NCBI GenBank assembly: GCA_963995525.1
Contig: OZ023207.1
Coordinates: 32,895,481 to 32,959,480 of the forward strand
Source of the DNA: Escarpia spicata
Lineage: Eukaryota; Annelida; Polychaeta; Sabellida; Siboglinidae
DNA: 64,000 bases
Direction of reading: 5' to 3'
The notes beneath the pieces are model-generated. The model did no database searches and was not told the origin of the DNA. It saw nothing but the letters and a program-made list of their open reading frames with translations. Positions within the stretch are counted from its first letter, which is position 1, and every line of letters starts with the position of its first letter. Of this stretch, positions 1 through 11,116 are shown piece after piece. A program made the position numbers and the translations under genes.

Positions 1-21
1 TTTAGCCCTAGCGATCAACGT
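1..21. repeat. Part of left terminal inverted repeat of the element
   Basis: These 21 bases are the exact reverse complement of 15362-15382. Beyond them the arms diverge, although a shared AGCGTCCCTAG block recurs in both a little further inward. That fits the inner part of an eroded Polinton terminal inverted repeat. The outer part would lie left of the window. Confidence 0.6.
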
Positions 22-59
22 TAGGATATAACAGCGTCCCTAGTTACGTTCTTTATATA

Positions 60-548
60 ACCATACGGTTATAGCTAAAACCACCGTGGCTATATTATAG
101 CTAAAACCACCGTGGTTATAAAGGCGCTAAACCCACTGTGTACGAGAATACCCCGCTGTACCCTATGCCGCTGAGTGATTACAGCAGCAGCGGTGGCCTT
201 TGATCTACGGCCTAGTTACGGGCGGTTAAATTTAGCTCTACGGCTAGCAGCTGTTAGCCGGTTCTGTAACGGCGTTGATTTCAGCTGGCTGGCGTTATTA
301 AAACGAATCCCATGCATGCGTTTAAAAGCTATACTCAGCGGCCGGCCTGTTAAGGCAGGATGTTTATGCGATGGATAGACGAATGGACGCAAAATGGTGG
401 TATGTTTTTATATAGCCGATACTATCAAAACGAAACGAGGCGCATGCATGCGTTTAGCATTTAAAAGCTGTACTCAACGGCACGGTAAGGCAGGCTGCTT
501 ATAGGCGATAGATAGACGAGTGAACTCAAAATGGTGTAAGTTATGTTT
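60..548. repeat. Subterminal repeats of the left end
   Basis: A short motif (TATAGCTAAAACCACCGTGG) is repeated at about 71-90 and 96-115. A longer imperfect direct repeat of about 110 bp then follows: about 300-415 is repeated at about 430-548, both copies containing CATGCATGCGTTTA, the AAGGCAGG block and a GATAGACGA block. No coding potential is supported here. Confidence 0.6.
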
Positions 549-1051
549 TTTATTAATAAAATTCACGGTGGCGACGTGAACCAGGCGGGGCGGCCCTGAG
601 TAATGTTTGCTTGGCTCAAGTGTGGTAGCCGAGCTGCTCGTGAACGGTCCGCGTCAAACTGTCGTTGCAATAACGTCGAGCGACCGGCTGGCACTAATGG
701 CAAGTTAAAGCCGCGTCGCTCGTATTGTTCGTTAGCGGGGACAGGCGTGTACCATGAGCCATCAGCCCCGCGTACGGTAAACGACGAGATGAGACCGCCG
801 GCATAATCATCGTCGTCATCCGAAGCCCTTTCGGCTGTGAACGGGGAGGTAGTGGAGAGGAATTCATCGTCTGTCCATCCCGGGAAGCCGGCTGGATCAT
901 CGTCTTCTGACCCCCGGAAGTCGACGGGAGTTGGTGCGCGTGGTACGGCGGGGACGCGACAGACAGGCCTATCGTCGGCGTTTCCCCGTGTCGGCAGTAT
1001 GATAGTAGGACTACGGCGTGGCAGGTGGATTCTGTGAATAACGCATTTGAC
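549..1051. other. Subterminal stretch without a supported gene
   Basis: The stretch is GC-rich and carries overlapping open frames on both strands, the longest on the minus strand at 694-1053 (119 codons). None shows a recognisable domain, and the minus frame is low-complexity, proline- and serine-rich. I see no supported gene here. Confidence 0.4.
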
Positions 1052-1510
1052 AATTAAATAAAAGTAATTACATATAGGAAAATGTACTAAATAATAAGTT
1101 ATAAAAGTAATTAATAAAGAATGAAAACTTACATCTGTACTAAATATAAGTAATTAAATAATAAGTTATAAAAGTAATTAATAAAGAATGAAAACTTACA
1201 GCTGTACTAAATATGTAATTAATAAAGAATTACATATATAATTAAAGAATATAAAGAATTACATATAGGATACTAAATAATAAGTTATAAAAGTAATTAA
1301 TAAAGAATGAAAACTTACATCTGTATTAAATATAAGTAATTAAATAATAAGTTATAAAAGTAATTAATAAAGAATGAAAACTTACAGCTGTACTAAATAT
1401 ATAAAAAGTAATTAATAAAGAATTACATATATAATTAAAGAATATAAAGAATTACAGATAGGATACTAAATAATAAATTATAAAAGTAAATAATAAGAAA
1501 TAAATAAAAA
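1052..1510. repeat. AT-rich tandem repeat
   Basis: A unit of about 185 bp built from AAGTAATTAATAAAGAATG and AAAACTTACA(T/G)CTGTA blocks occurs at least twice (about 1130-1315 and 1316-1500), with a partial copy before. It is sharply AT-rich inside an otherwise GC-rich element. It separates the left-end region from the gene block. Confidence 0.75.
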
Positions 1511-2225
1511 TACAACGTACCGCTGTTCGTTCGCGGCGGCAGGCTCTCGCGTAGCAGGCGTCAGGGAGGCGGCCATGATCGAAAATGAGCAAAGACCGTT
1601 GCATTATTTTCTAAAGTCAGTTATGCGTTAAGGGCGCATGCGCGAAAGTGACGTAAAACATCGAAGGCGAAGATATCAAAATAGCAATAAACGAACGTTT
1701 AAATGCATAAAATGAAGCGTTGTATACGCTTAGTTAGGGATCAGGCATATTGTGGAGTATTAATAATAGAGAAATTCGATGTGAAAGTCACATTTGACAA
1801 CGAACGCACTAACGTGAACGTAGATTTTTTTCTTGGCAATAACTAGAAACCGAATGGTGACGCAAACCAGCTGCGGCGCGCGTGACGCTAATGGGGGCGA
1901 TAGCTTATCGTGATCGGAATGCGAAGAGAGAACAATGCTCTTTCCAAAACCTAACCGAATCGTTAAAAGTATGAATTTAAGCGTTGTGTAGGATCAATGG
2001 AGAGTAGGGAATTGTGTAGTGTTATTATTTTTATTAAAATTGGCTGTAAATAAACGTTTGTCAACGAACGCACTACATGACCGTTAATTTTTTTTTCCGA
2101 AAGCAAAAGACATCGGATACTAGGCAGTTATGCGTTAGAACGCATGCGTGAAATGTTGTAATAGAACCGTCGATTAGGGCGTTATGTGTTAAGCGCGCAT
2201 GCGCCGTATGTTGCTTATATAAACC
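1511..2225 (+). promoter_or_regulatory. Upstream region of the left gene block with repeated GCGCATGCG palindromes and a TATA box
   Basis: Three related blocks (about 1619-1645, 2125-2150, 2178-2205) combine TTATGYGTTA with a palindromic GCATGCG core. Two read GCGCATGCGC, the consensus half-sites of animal NRF-1. A second repeated motif, CAACGAACGCACTA, lies at about 1798 and 2069. A TATA box (TATATAAA, 2216-2223) stands about 80 bases before the start codon at 2304. Factor binding is inferred from sequence only. Confidence 0.5.
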
Positions 2226-2303
2226 GGTTGAAAAATTGCTATGTGGTATAACGCAAGTGGTCTGACTTATTACAGCAGTAGCAGACGTCCTTCCACCGCG
2301 ACA

Positions 2304-2384
2304 ATGGCCGATAATATCGAGATGACGACACCGGCGAAAAAGCTGAAGGCGATGCGTAAGCAGGCGTCTCAGGCGAGCGGAAGT

Positions 2385-2418
<34 letters not shown>

Positions 2419-3153
2419 CGATAGCAGCAGCGGAGACAACGCCTGCTGCTAAGAGACCCGTGTTGGTTATAGCGTCGCCGATCGGGCGTAAACGTGGGGC
2501 TGATGAAGCGGCTTTGGAGCAACCGACTCGGCGCGCGTCGCTTGAGAGAGAGTGCAGCACGGCAACGTCGTCACAGGCTACATTGGTGAGTGTGAGGGAG
2601 CTGGCGTGCGCTGAGAACGGCGTATATAAACTTAAGACGCCCGCCTTTATCGAGGCTGTGTCTTACAAAGACCAGTGCACGTATAGGGGATGTTCCCATT
2701 GCCGGCGCAAGCTGTATCAGAAAGCCACAGATGGCATTATGCTATGTCGAACCCACGGTGAACAGGATGTGGTGAAAAATTTCTTGATTTCTTGTGATGA
2801 TACGAGACGGCGATGATGAAGAAGATGAGCTTTGGCTTACGCTGTTTGACACGCAAATGGCTAAGCTCGTTGAGTACCGGGCTGATTACTTGGTGGAATT
2901 AAATGAGGAGGAGCTTCGTGATACTGTACTTGAGTTAACAGGTACGAAAGATGCTGCGCTGCTGGCCCGTGTTACTGCTGAAAAAGAGGCGGACTAATAA
3001 TAATGTGTGTTTGTAGAGAGCACAGCGGCTTGAACGTACCACTGAGGATGCTGCGTTCGAGAGACTACTACTGAAGTACAACGATGAGGCGCGTGCAAAG
3101 TATGCGCACGCGTTACGGTCGTGCGCACGATCGCCGTGGGACAGGGAAGACTA
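2304..3153 (+). pseudogene. RPA-like single-stranded DNA-binding protein with zinc ribbon, disrupted
   Basis: The first frame runs to 2816. From the ATG at 2304 it has a charged N-terminus, a glutamine tract coded by CAG repeats (about 2387-2416), a nuclear-signal-like basic patch, then a conserved core with a zinc-ribbon pattern (CTYRGCSHCRRK, then LCRTHG). This resembles the third DNA-binding OB fold of replication protein A large subunit, and RPA-like genes are common Polinton cargo. The frame changes near 2800 and the reading continues at 2794-2997 (ending AEKEAD), then again at 3017-3153 after a 25-bp intron-like insert. I chose 2304 over the upstream in-frame ATG at 2241 because 2241 lies only about 18 bases past the TATA box. 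It is either decayed or spliced; frameshift decay is more likely at 2800. Confidence 0.6.
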
Positions 3154-3250
3154 ATTATAATGTATGTTTGTAGGCGCCGTGTATATGCGCCTTGCTGACG
3201 CTAGGACATGCTTTGTGCTGTAGGGATGCGCGGGCGTCGTCGATAACGCG

Positions 3251-3829
3251 TTGGACGCTATCATCGAGGAGGCGCTTGGTGCACCGCCGCCTTACGAAAG
3301 TCTGCACCAGATCGTGCCGTCGTGTTGTTGGAATCCATCACCGTCGGAAGTGATACAACGACACGTCGTCGAGACGGGGCGGGGTCAGTTGGCTTGTCGA
3401 TATGAACGACACGCAATGTCCCTTCTCGCCGAACACCTCGGTGAGATGATACTGGAGATGGCGCGCGATCGCTGCGGTGCTTGCGAGGTCAATGAAGGCT
3501 GTCCGTACGTGCATATGGTCGGCTATCGCGCGGGTCGGCCTACTCGTGTGTACGCACAGCGCTACGACAACGTAGCCGACCTCGTCACGCATCACTTCAA
3601 CGCCGTGTTGGAAACGTGTCTACATCGATCGCTGATACCGACCTTCATACGTCTCGTGCAGCTACTACACGTTAAGGCGCACGGACAGCAACCGGGGCGT
3701 GCGGGGGAACTGTATTTGGTCCAGTTCGTGTCGGACTGGCTACTTGGCACGGATTGGCGCGACTTCGTCAACCGCGCTCGACTGGAATCGGCAGTGCACG
3801 TGTACATCCAGTGCAGAAGCGGCCTTTAA
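3251..3829 (+). CDS. Cysteine-rich 192-aa protein of unknown function
   Basis: This is an intact frame between the RPA-like gene and the polymerase, in the same orientation. It has one possible zinc site in the middle (CGACEVNEGC followed by a nearby His) and a C-terminal half predicted to be mostly helical, rich in Leu and Val. Polintons of other invertebrates often have a protein at this place with a short Cys/His cluster, but I do not recognise a named family. An ATG is present at 3256-3258 inside the frame, and the listed start is the first usable one in the open frame. It could act in replication with its neighbours; that is inference from position only. Confidence 0.5.
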   Translation: MDAIIEEALGAPPPYESLHQIVPSCCWNPSPSEVIQRHVVETGRGQLACRYERHAMSLLAEHLGEMILEMARDRCGACEVNEGCPYVHMVGYRAGRPTRVYAQRYDNVADLVTHHFNAVLETCLHRSLIPTFIRLVQLLHVKAHGQQPGRAGELYLVQFVSDWLLGTDWRDFVNRARLESAVHVYIQCRSGL

Positions 3830-3948
3830 TCTGAATGAACATTACTGCTTATTCTGCTGATTTGCTTTTAATAACAAAATCGCTTTACGTTGTACGATAC
3901 GCTTAATAAAACGTTGAAAATGTACGTTCCGTTTCCGAGTTATTTAAC

Positions 3949-4285
<337 letters not shown>

Positions 4286-4292
4286 CCTCTGT

Positions 4293-4300
4293 TATAAATA
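4293..4300 (+). promoter_or_regulatory. TATA box of the polymerase gene
   Basis: TATAAATA stands 34 bases before the ATG at 4334. That is the spacing expected if transcription starts a few bases before the start codon. The same short spacing is seen at the NADAR gene on the other side of the element. Confidence 0.5.
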
Positions 4301-4333
4301 GAGGTGCTCGAAAAAGTAGCAGCACAAAAAAGT

Positions 4334-7300
4334 ATGCCGCCTACTACTAGGTGGAAATGTCCGAAATGCGGTACTTATTTCGCGAAACAGTCGACGTTAG
4401 AGCGACACGCGAAGAGTTCGAAACGATGCGGCGATAACGCGCTATGTGTAAAGCGACGAGAGTATCCGAAGTGCGGCGCAACGTACAGTACGCGCGCCGC
4501 TATATGCTACGACACCTGAGGGAACGGTGCGGTCGTCAGGTGTCGCCACCTTCCGATGATTCCAATCCACCTCCACCACAACCATCAGCCGACGCCCTAC
4601 GACGATCATCTATGCCTCTTCCGGTGCATCGGCCTCCACCTGCAAGGTGGCGGTCGCGGAACGCGGAACGGGGGCAAAATAAATACGACCCGTTTAACGC
4701 GAGTCGCTAAACAACTGCGCGCGCGCTACGGCACGACGACGACGAACGGCGTGCGCCTGAACGAACTGGAACGCGTGGAGACGGTTTTCGGCATCAACAT
4801 CGCCGTCTATCGACTGACGGGCCGCCGAACTAGTCCGTCGGTCGATCAAAACGCACCCCACGACCCTGAACGTCAACCTGTACGAGAAGCACTTCTCGTA
4901 CATAGTCGACCTGCGCGCGTACGCGAAAACGTACAAGTGCTCGAAATGCGGCAACTCCCTCTGGCGGTGCCCGGCTCATTTACGACGTCACGAAGCGACG
5001 TGCGAAGGCGGTGTTCGTCACGTGTTCCCCGGCGGCGTCTACCGACCGACGCCGTCCGTATTTCAGCGGCTCGACGACGAAGGTATCGACGTCGGCGACG
5101 ACGACCTGCGCTACTATCAGTACCGCGCGACATTCAATTTTGAATGTTATTTTGCCGCCAACGAGCTGCCGCTGGATACCGACAAATGTCGGTGGCTAGC
5201 GCGACACGAACTGCTCAGCGTGAGCATCGCGTCGAACGTGCCCGGACACGAAGCGGCGCGCTGTTACGTCACGACCGGTGATTCGGCCGAAATAGCGCGC
5301 CGCCTCATCGATGACCTGGAAGCCGTGAGCGCGGCGGCGTGCGCTGCTCTACGTCCCCGCTATGACGCGGTCTTCGAGACGCTCGAAGCGCTCAACGACG
5401 ACTGGCGGCGACGACGCGACGACGACAACGACGCGTCACCTTACGCCGCACTCGCCGACCGCCTGTGGACGCACCTCCGTCAAATGCCCGTACTGGGCTT
5501 CAACAGCGGTAAGTACGATTTGAATGTCGTAAAAAAGTACTTGAACCCCTGCTCATAACCGACGACGCGCAGCACACATCGTCGGTGTTCACCATTAAAC
5601 GATAGAACAATTACATGTGCCTGACGACGTCGACGTTGACATTTCTCGACATAACTAATTACCTAGCGCCCGGTGTCAGCTACGAGCGCTATCTGAAAGC
5701 GTACGGCTGCGCGGCGACGAAGGGGTACTTTCCGTACGAATATATCGACGCGTTGACGCGCCTGGACGAGACCGTCCTGCCGCAGCGCGAAACTTTCTAC
5801 AGCCACCTGAAACGCGAGGGAATCTCCGCGGAGGCGTACGAAATTTGTGCGACGGCGTGGCGCGACGAGCGCATGACGACGATGCGCGATTTTCTAATCT
5901 GGTATAATAACCGAGATGTGGCGCCGTTTCTCGAGGCCCTCGAGCAGCAGTTCGCCTTCTATCGCCGTCAGCGCATCGACATGTTCAAGGACGCCATCAG
6001 CGTACCGGGGTTGACGTTGTTGTACCTATTCAACGACCTGCCGCTGTCAATCCATTTCTCGCTGTTCAACGAGTCCAACAAAGACCTGCACCGCCTACTG
6101 CAGTCGCAGATCGTCGGCGGTCCATCGATCATCTTCGCGCTTCATCACGAAGCCGGCGTGACGTCGATTCGAGGCGGCAACCACCCGTGTCGTTCGATAG
6201 TCGGCTTATGACGCGAACGGCCTCTATCTATCAGCGATGATGCGGGAGATGCCGACGGGTTGGTACACGCGCCGACGCGCGGAGACCGGCTTTCGAGCGG
6301 AACGCGTGCACCGCTACGGTCGTATGGCCGTAGAGTGGTTGACGTACGAAGCGGAGCGCATCGGCACTCCTTTACGGCACAAGTTGAACGGACGCGAGAA
6401 GCGCGTCGGCAAGTACCGAGTCGACGGTTGGTGCGCCGCCACGCGAACGGCGTATCAATTTCACGGCTGCTACTTTCACGGCTGCCCGTTATGCCAGACG
6501 CACGTGACGACGAACGCCGTCAACGGTCAACCGATGACGACGCTGTACGCCGCGACGATCGCCGTGACGATCGCCGTGACGGCCTACCTTCGCCGCCACG
6601 TCGACGCCGTCGTCGAAATGTGGGAGTGCCAGTGGCGAGCCGTGAGACCCCCCGTGGCGCCGACGCCGCCCGACGCGTCACGATGGCAACCGGCGGGGGG
6701 CGGGTGTACGCACTCGACGATACTGGAGGGTGTACGCGACGGATCTCTATTCGGTCTCGTGCAGTGCAATATCGCCGTGCCGGAAGCGCTGCGCGCTAAG
6801 TTCGCCGAAATGCAGCCCGTGTTCAAGAACGTCGATATCACGCGCGACGATCTCAGCCCGTTCATGCGCCGCTACGCCGAATCGCACGATCTACTCACCC
6901 GACCTCAACGGACGTTCGTCGGTAGCTACATCGGCACGGTGATCGTGCTCGCCACGCCCCTCCTACGCTGGTATCTGGAGCACGGGCTCGTCGTCGCGCG
7001 CATCTACCAGGTGATCGAGTACACGCCGATCGCGTGCTTTCGCCGTTTCGGCGACACGGTGTCGACGGCGCGACGCGAGGGCGACGTCGACCCCGACAAA
7101 GCGATCATCGCCTACACCTTTAAACTACTCGGCAACAGTTCGTACGGGAAAACGATTACGCGCGTCGATCGGCACCGGGATATCAAGTACGCCACGCCGG
7201 TAGGCGCCTCGCAACTCGTTAACAACCGTCGCTTCCGGCAACTCGACGTCGTCGTCGACGACGAGCTGTACGAGGTGGCGCTGAATAAGCGCACCGTCGT

Positions 7301-7958
7301 CTACGGCCTGCCGATTCAAATCGGTTATTTCGTGTATCAATACGCGAAATTACGAATGCTCGAGTTTTATTACGACTTCGTCGACGCCTACATCCCACGC
7401 CCGCTCTTTCAGTACTGCGCTATGGACACCGACTCGGCGTTCATAGCCCTGACGGGTCACGACATCGACGGGCTCGTACCTGAAGCGCTGCGCGAACACT
7501 TCTTCCGGAATCGGTCGCTCTGGTTTCCGGCCGAATGTTGCGACGCGCACGTGGACGCGTACGTACGACGCCGCGTCGCCGGACTAACGTGGGAGGGTGG
7601 GGACTGCTGCTGCGCGCGCCGTCTTCTGTTCGATCATCGAACGCCGGGTCTCTTTAAAGAAGAGTGGCGCGGCGACGGAATCGTGGCGCTGTGCAGTAAG
7701 ACGTACTACTTCTTCGGCGGTGACAACGGCTCGAAGTACAGCACGAAGGGATTGAGCAAGCGTCAGAACGATATCGACGAGCACACCTTCCTCGCCGTAC
7801 TGCGCGACCGACGCAGCGGCGTCGGTTGGAACCGCGGCTTCCAGGTGAAAAACTCGTCCGTGTTGACGTACGTTCAAGAGCGCGCGGCGTTGAGCTATTT
7901 CTACGCTAAACGCCGCGTGCTCGACGACGGTGTCACCACGGCACCGATACTCGTCTAA
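4334..7958 (+). pseudogene. Protein-primed type family B DNA polymerase, multiply disrupted
   Basis: This polymerase would copy the element using a protein primer. The N-terminus has two zinc-finger-like repeats (WKCPKCGTYF and a second CPKCG-like one), and another finger follows at about 4940-5010 (CSKCGNSLWRCPAHLRRH). The exonuclease region starts at about 5133, where the Exo I site reads F-N-F-E with Asn at 5136-5138 in place of the usual Asp. An NSGKYD Exo II motif lies at about 5508-5525. Palm motif A falls at about 6205, motif B (LLGNSSYG) at about 7125 and motif C (MDTDS) at 7422-7436. Frame changes are visible near 4480, 4560, 4850, 5545 and 6207, with a stop at 5603-5605. The frame from 6237 to 7958 is open. 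The gene is dead, but its domain order is complete. Confidence 0.9.
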
Positions 7959-8100
7959 CTCGACTAACTACTCGTCTAACTCGACTAGGGTGGGGGCCGC
8001 CTAGGGGTAGGGTTCTGTATGTATGTATGTAGGTAGGGTAATACAACAAAATTGCGTACATTTAATCGTTTTTTATTACTATACACGTAAAAGAGAAGCG
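7959..8100. other. Convergent intergenic region between the two gene blocks
   Basis: This short spacer joins the + strand polymerase block and the - strand morphogenesis block. It has a small direct repeat (CTCGTCTAACTCGACTA twice) and a GTATGTATGTAG run, then an AT-rich stretch that could serve as a polyadenylation region for both blocks. No gene is seen. Confidence 0.4.
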
Positions 8101-8543
8101 TTAATGTGGCCTTAGCCAATCGAATACGAGACGGTCATTGTCCACCCGATTTGTGCCGAATAGGTTCTGGAACGACGTCAAAGGCATGCCGCGACATCGG
8201 AGGAGTAGGTAGGCGACGCTATATTATCCGCACACGTTAGAGACGACGCTCTGCAATCGCTAGTCGTTGTACGTCCACGCGTCGCCGCAGTGTCGGTGCA
8301 GGAAGGCGCGGAAGTCGGCGTGCAGCGGCGGCAGACCGTACGAATCGAAGTACTCGCCGACGCCTCGCCGATCGACGTAGACGGCCACCCAGTGCTCCTC
8401 CGGTTCGCCGCCGTCGTCGGTATTGCACACGAAGGCCATCGGGTAAGTGGCGGCGGTGGCGGTGGTAAGTAGCGCGTCTTTAGGCACGACGCCGACGACG
8501 ATGCGTTTAGCGTACGCGTCGCGTTCAGTTTGAACGTATCCAT
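8101..8543 (-). pseudogene. Adenain-like cysteine protease (capsid maturation), disrupted
   Basis: The frame at 8260-8487 contains the adenovirus-protease signature EEHWVAVYVD and then EYFDSYG, supplying the catalytic His and the acidic residue. In the same frame downstream, the catalytic Cys context NVCG is found at 8227-8238. A TAG at 8260-8262 and a TAA at 8224-8226, directly after the Cys-Gly pair, break it. A frame change lies between the ATG at 8541-8543 and about 8490. The start codon overlaps the stop of the capsid gene (TAATG). The family cleaves capsid precursors in adenoviruses and is a Polinton hallmark. Length (about 147 codons) is short for adenain but normal for Polintons. Confidence 0.88.
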
Positions 8544-9837
8544 TACGACGTACAGTCGTACAGGACGTTCCGGGTCCGATCGATCTCCATCACCGTCTCG
8601 AATTCCGCGTACACGACGACGTTCATCGGTCGGGCTAGCGGCGCCGTGAACTGCATTTCAGCGCCCACGGTCCCCTGACGCACGACGTTGAAATGGTCCC
8701 CATCGCAACAGTCGGGGGTCAGGTCGAAAGCGAAGACGGTGTAGCCGGCTTCGAAGTCCGAGCGCGATATATCGTTCCCTTCGTCCTCGCCCGCCTTTCC
8801 GGTGGCCTCGAAGAGATTCATGTAGCTTCGTATGCACCGGTGGTGCGGGAAGTCCGGCTGCAGCGGCTTGCTCGGCACCTGACGATGAGCGCGAGGAAGT
8901 TTATGTCGTTGTGCTGCGCGTTGAACGGATTTCTAATGTAGTCTCCGTTGTAGGCGGCGTTGTCGATCATCATCAGGATTATGCGTTTCGGAATCGCACC
9001 CATGTACAGGTTCTCGTGTGTGTGCGATAGTCTACCCGCGGTTATCGAGAACGACTTGCAGTCGACGCGGCGCATCGGAAACTTAGCCGTTCCCAAAGTC
9101 CACGCTTTGATATGACCCAGCTGGACTTCCGGGTTCAACTTCACGTTTCGGTGGTACAGGCAAATCGAGCGTATCACGATACGCCACCCCGGCGCGGCAG
9201 CCGGGCCCATGAGCGCGAAGGCGTCCTTCGAGTGGACCATGCGTATTTTCGTGTCGATGCCCCTCGGTATGAGGCGGTTTAGCATAAACGCGTCGACGTG
9301 CAGGCGTCCCATCATCTACACCTCGGCGCTGGCCGCCGTCAGGTCGCGCCGCGCTACGAACCCGGTGTTGTCGTCCCCGCGCGCGTTCTTGTGTCCGGCG
9401 CTGTCTTTGTACCACAACGACCCCGTGAGATGCGATCGTTTCGCGTCGCTACCGTAACTCAGCAGGGTCTCGATGTAGGCCCGGTACGCGTACGTATTGG
9501 TCGACGGCGTCACGAGCTTACTTTTTAGCGACACGTCGATTTGACTGAACATCGAATGGAGGAAATTGTTGACCGGCGCCACGTTGGTGCCGGCCGCCTG
9601 ATCGGTACCGTCCCCCTGAACCACTTTGAAGCGGACGAACGTTTTAAGACTCGCCAGGTCCGTGTAGTCGTTACCCGACCCCGGAATGAGGAACTCGATA
9701 GGACCGCCGGCGTCGAGAGCCGTCAGCGGTTGGTAGACGGTCCACTGACTGCTCTCGATGCTCTTCTGCGTCATCGGTCCGGTGAACAGGTCCAGTTCGG
9801 CCTTCACGCCCTCGCACGCTGTATTTACGAACGCCAT
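8543..9837 (-). pseudogene. Major capsid protein, double jelly-roll type, disrupted
   Basis: Three consecutive frames (9316-9837, 8818-9315, 8543-8878) cover one capsid protein of about 430 codons, of the type deposited in many invertebrate genomes as F54H12.2-like. Recognisable blocks are an N-terminal PIEFLIPGSGNDYTDL segment, AYRAYIETLLSYG, a central RMVHSKDAF and the C-terminal EGNDISRSDFEAGY and VVYAEFETVMEIDR blocks. A TAG at 9316-9318 splits the first two frames, and a frame change near 8880 splits the second and third. Everything else is well preserved. The gene sits between the basic capsid-associated ORF and the protease, the usual Polinton order. Confidence 0.87.
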
Positions 9838-9839
9838 CG

Positions 9840-10244
9840 TTACGCGTCGAATATATCGACCGGTCGACGCCCTCTCCTCCGTCTACTGACGGTCGTAGCC
9901 GTTCGACGCGGCTTCTTTATAGGCGGTACTTTTTTCCTCCGCCTCTTCGGCGCCGGCCCTTTCAATAGGCCGTCGAGAAGATCGACGCCTGCCTCCTTCG
10001 CGCGTCGTTTTACCGACGCTTTCAGATTGCCGCCGCCGACGACGTCCCGCGCCACGTGCACGCCGGTTTTCAGCGCGCGTTATCCAAACGCCATGGCGCC
10101 TCTCTTAAAAAGCGGCATGACGCTTCGATACAGGCTCCCGAAGATATTACCCAGACCGTGTCCTCGTTGACCCCGACCGCCGACGAAGACCGGCAGTTGA
10201 CCGCCGACCTGTCGAACGTAGTAGTCCTCGTACGGGTTCGGCAT
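9840..10244 (-). pseudogene. Small basic capsid-associated protein, one in-frame stop
   Basis: From the ATG at 10242-10244 the frame encodes a tyrosine-rich start, a glycine- and arginine-rich segment (FVGGRGQRGHG), then an amphipathic stretch. After a TAA at 10080-10082 the same frame continues with HVARDVVGGGNLKASVKRRA and a very basic Lys/Arg-rich tail ending at 9840. Proteins of this shape next to the capsid gene are frequent in Polintons and resemble adenovirus core or minor capsid peptides in composition; a homology claim would need structure comparison. The gene lies 2 bases upstream of the major capsid start and 5 bases after the minor capsid stop, suggesting tight co-expression. Confidence 0.6.
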
Positions 10245-10249
10245 GGTGG

Positions 10250-11116
10250 TTAAAACAATCTCGATTTACAGCATCTAATGTGAAGCGTCGCCACTAGCTT
10301 CCCCCGCTCGAATGGTATCGGTTGACCGCAATCGTCTCTTATATCGAACTCGATCGTATCGAATTGATGCCGCAGCAGCTTCACGTATTGGACGCGGTCG
10401 AACGTTTCTGAAATAACGCTACCGTTCGTACCGAAGACGGCGATGTTTCGAAGGAGCGGCGCGTACACGTCGCCGACGACGCGCGATTCCACGAGATCTG
10501 TGTACACGTACAGGGTGTCGACGCCCGCCTTCATATCCACCGTATTGCGACCTTCGTACGCGAACGTGTACGCGGCGGGGCTGGTCTCGATAACGACGAC
10601 TTCCGGTTCGGGGCCCATCATCGGGGGACTTACGATAACGTTCTTATGGAAACATAGCAAGCTCTTCAGACGGCTCGTAATGGGTAGGGTAAAGGCGACA
10701 CCCGCCGACATACGCAGCGTCATTCGGTTAGAGACGCCACTGTACTCTAGACGCACCTTGACCTTATCGGTGCACAATTTCATTAGCGCCTCGTTGAGCT
10801 CGCGCAGTAGCACGTAAACGTTGTTGTAGAAACCGTGAGTAATCGTACCCTGCCGGTATATCCCGATACCGTCCATGGTCGTGAAAAGACCCGTCTCACC
10901 TCGTGGCGCCGACAGGTAGAAGGTGGCGTCCGCCTCTCTCACTTTGTACCACGTGTGCGGGTACTGTAGCGTCACCAGTCCGCATTCCCATTCTCCGCCA
11001 GGCAGGTCAAAACATCGCGGCAGCGTCGTGATGTAGTGCGTCAACGTATTTTCGGGGTGCCGCTTCATAGACGCGTTGCTCGGTAGCGTCAGGTAAAAGT
11101 CAGACGATACCGCCAT
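10250..11116 (-). CDS. Minor capsid (penton-like) protein, single jelly-roll type
   Basis: This is an intact 288-aa frame. It begins with the Polinton minor-capsid signature FYLTLPSNASM, followed by TLTHYITTLP, GLVTLQYPHTWY, a VLLRELNEAL block and a C-terminal half with VYAPLLRNIAVFG, FDTIEFDIRDDCGQPIPFE and a final beta strand with a basic end. The family forms the capsid vertices in Polinton-type viruses. Length matches the family. Its start overlaps the next upstream gene by 17 bases. Unlike the major capsid and protease genes, it shows no stop or frameshift, so expression is at least possible from the frame alone. Confidence 0.85.
   Translation of the reverse strand: MAVSSDFYLTLPSNASMKRHPENTLTHYITTLPRCFDLPGGEWECGLVTLQYPHTWYKVREADATFYLSAPRGETGLFTTMDGIGIYRQGTITHGFYNNVYVLLRELNEALMKLCTDKVKVRLEYSGVSNRMTLRMSAGVAFTLPITSRLKSLLCFHKNVIVSPPMMGPEPEVVVIETSPAAYTFAYEGRNTVDMKAGVDTLYVYTDLVESRVVGDVYAPLLRNIAVFGTNGSVISETFDRVQYVKLLRHQFDTIEFDIRDDCGQPIPFERGKLVATLHIRCCKSRLF

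Noticed and set aside
694..1053. 119-codon minus frame near the left end
   Set aside because: No domain, low-complexity composition and overlapping frames on the other strand; no support as a gene.
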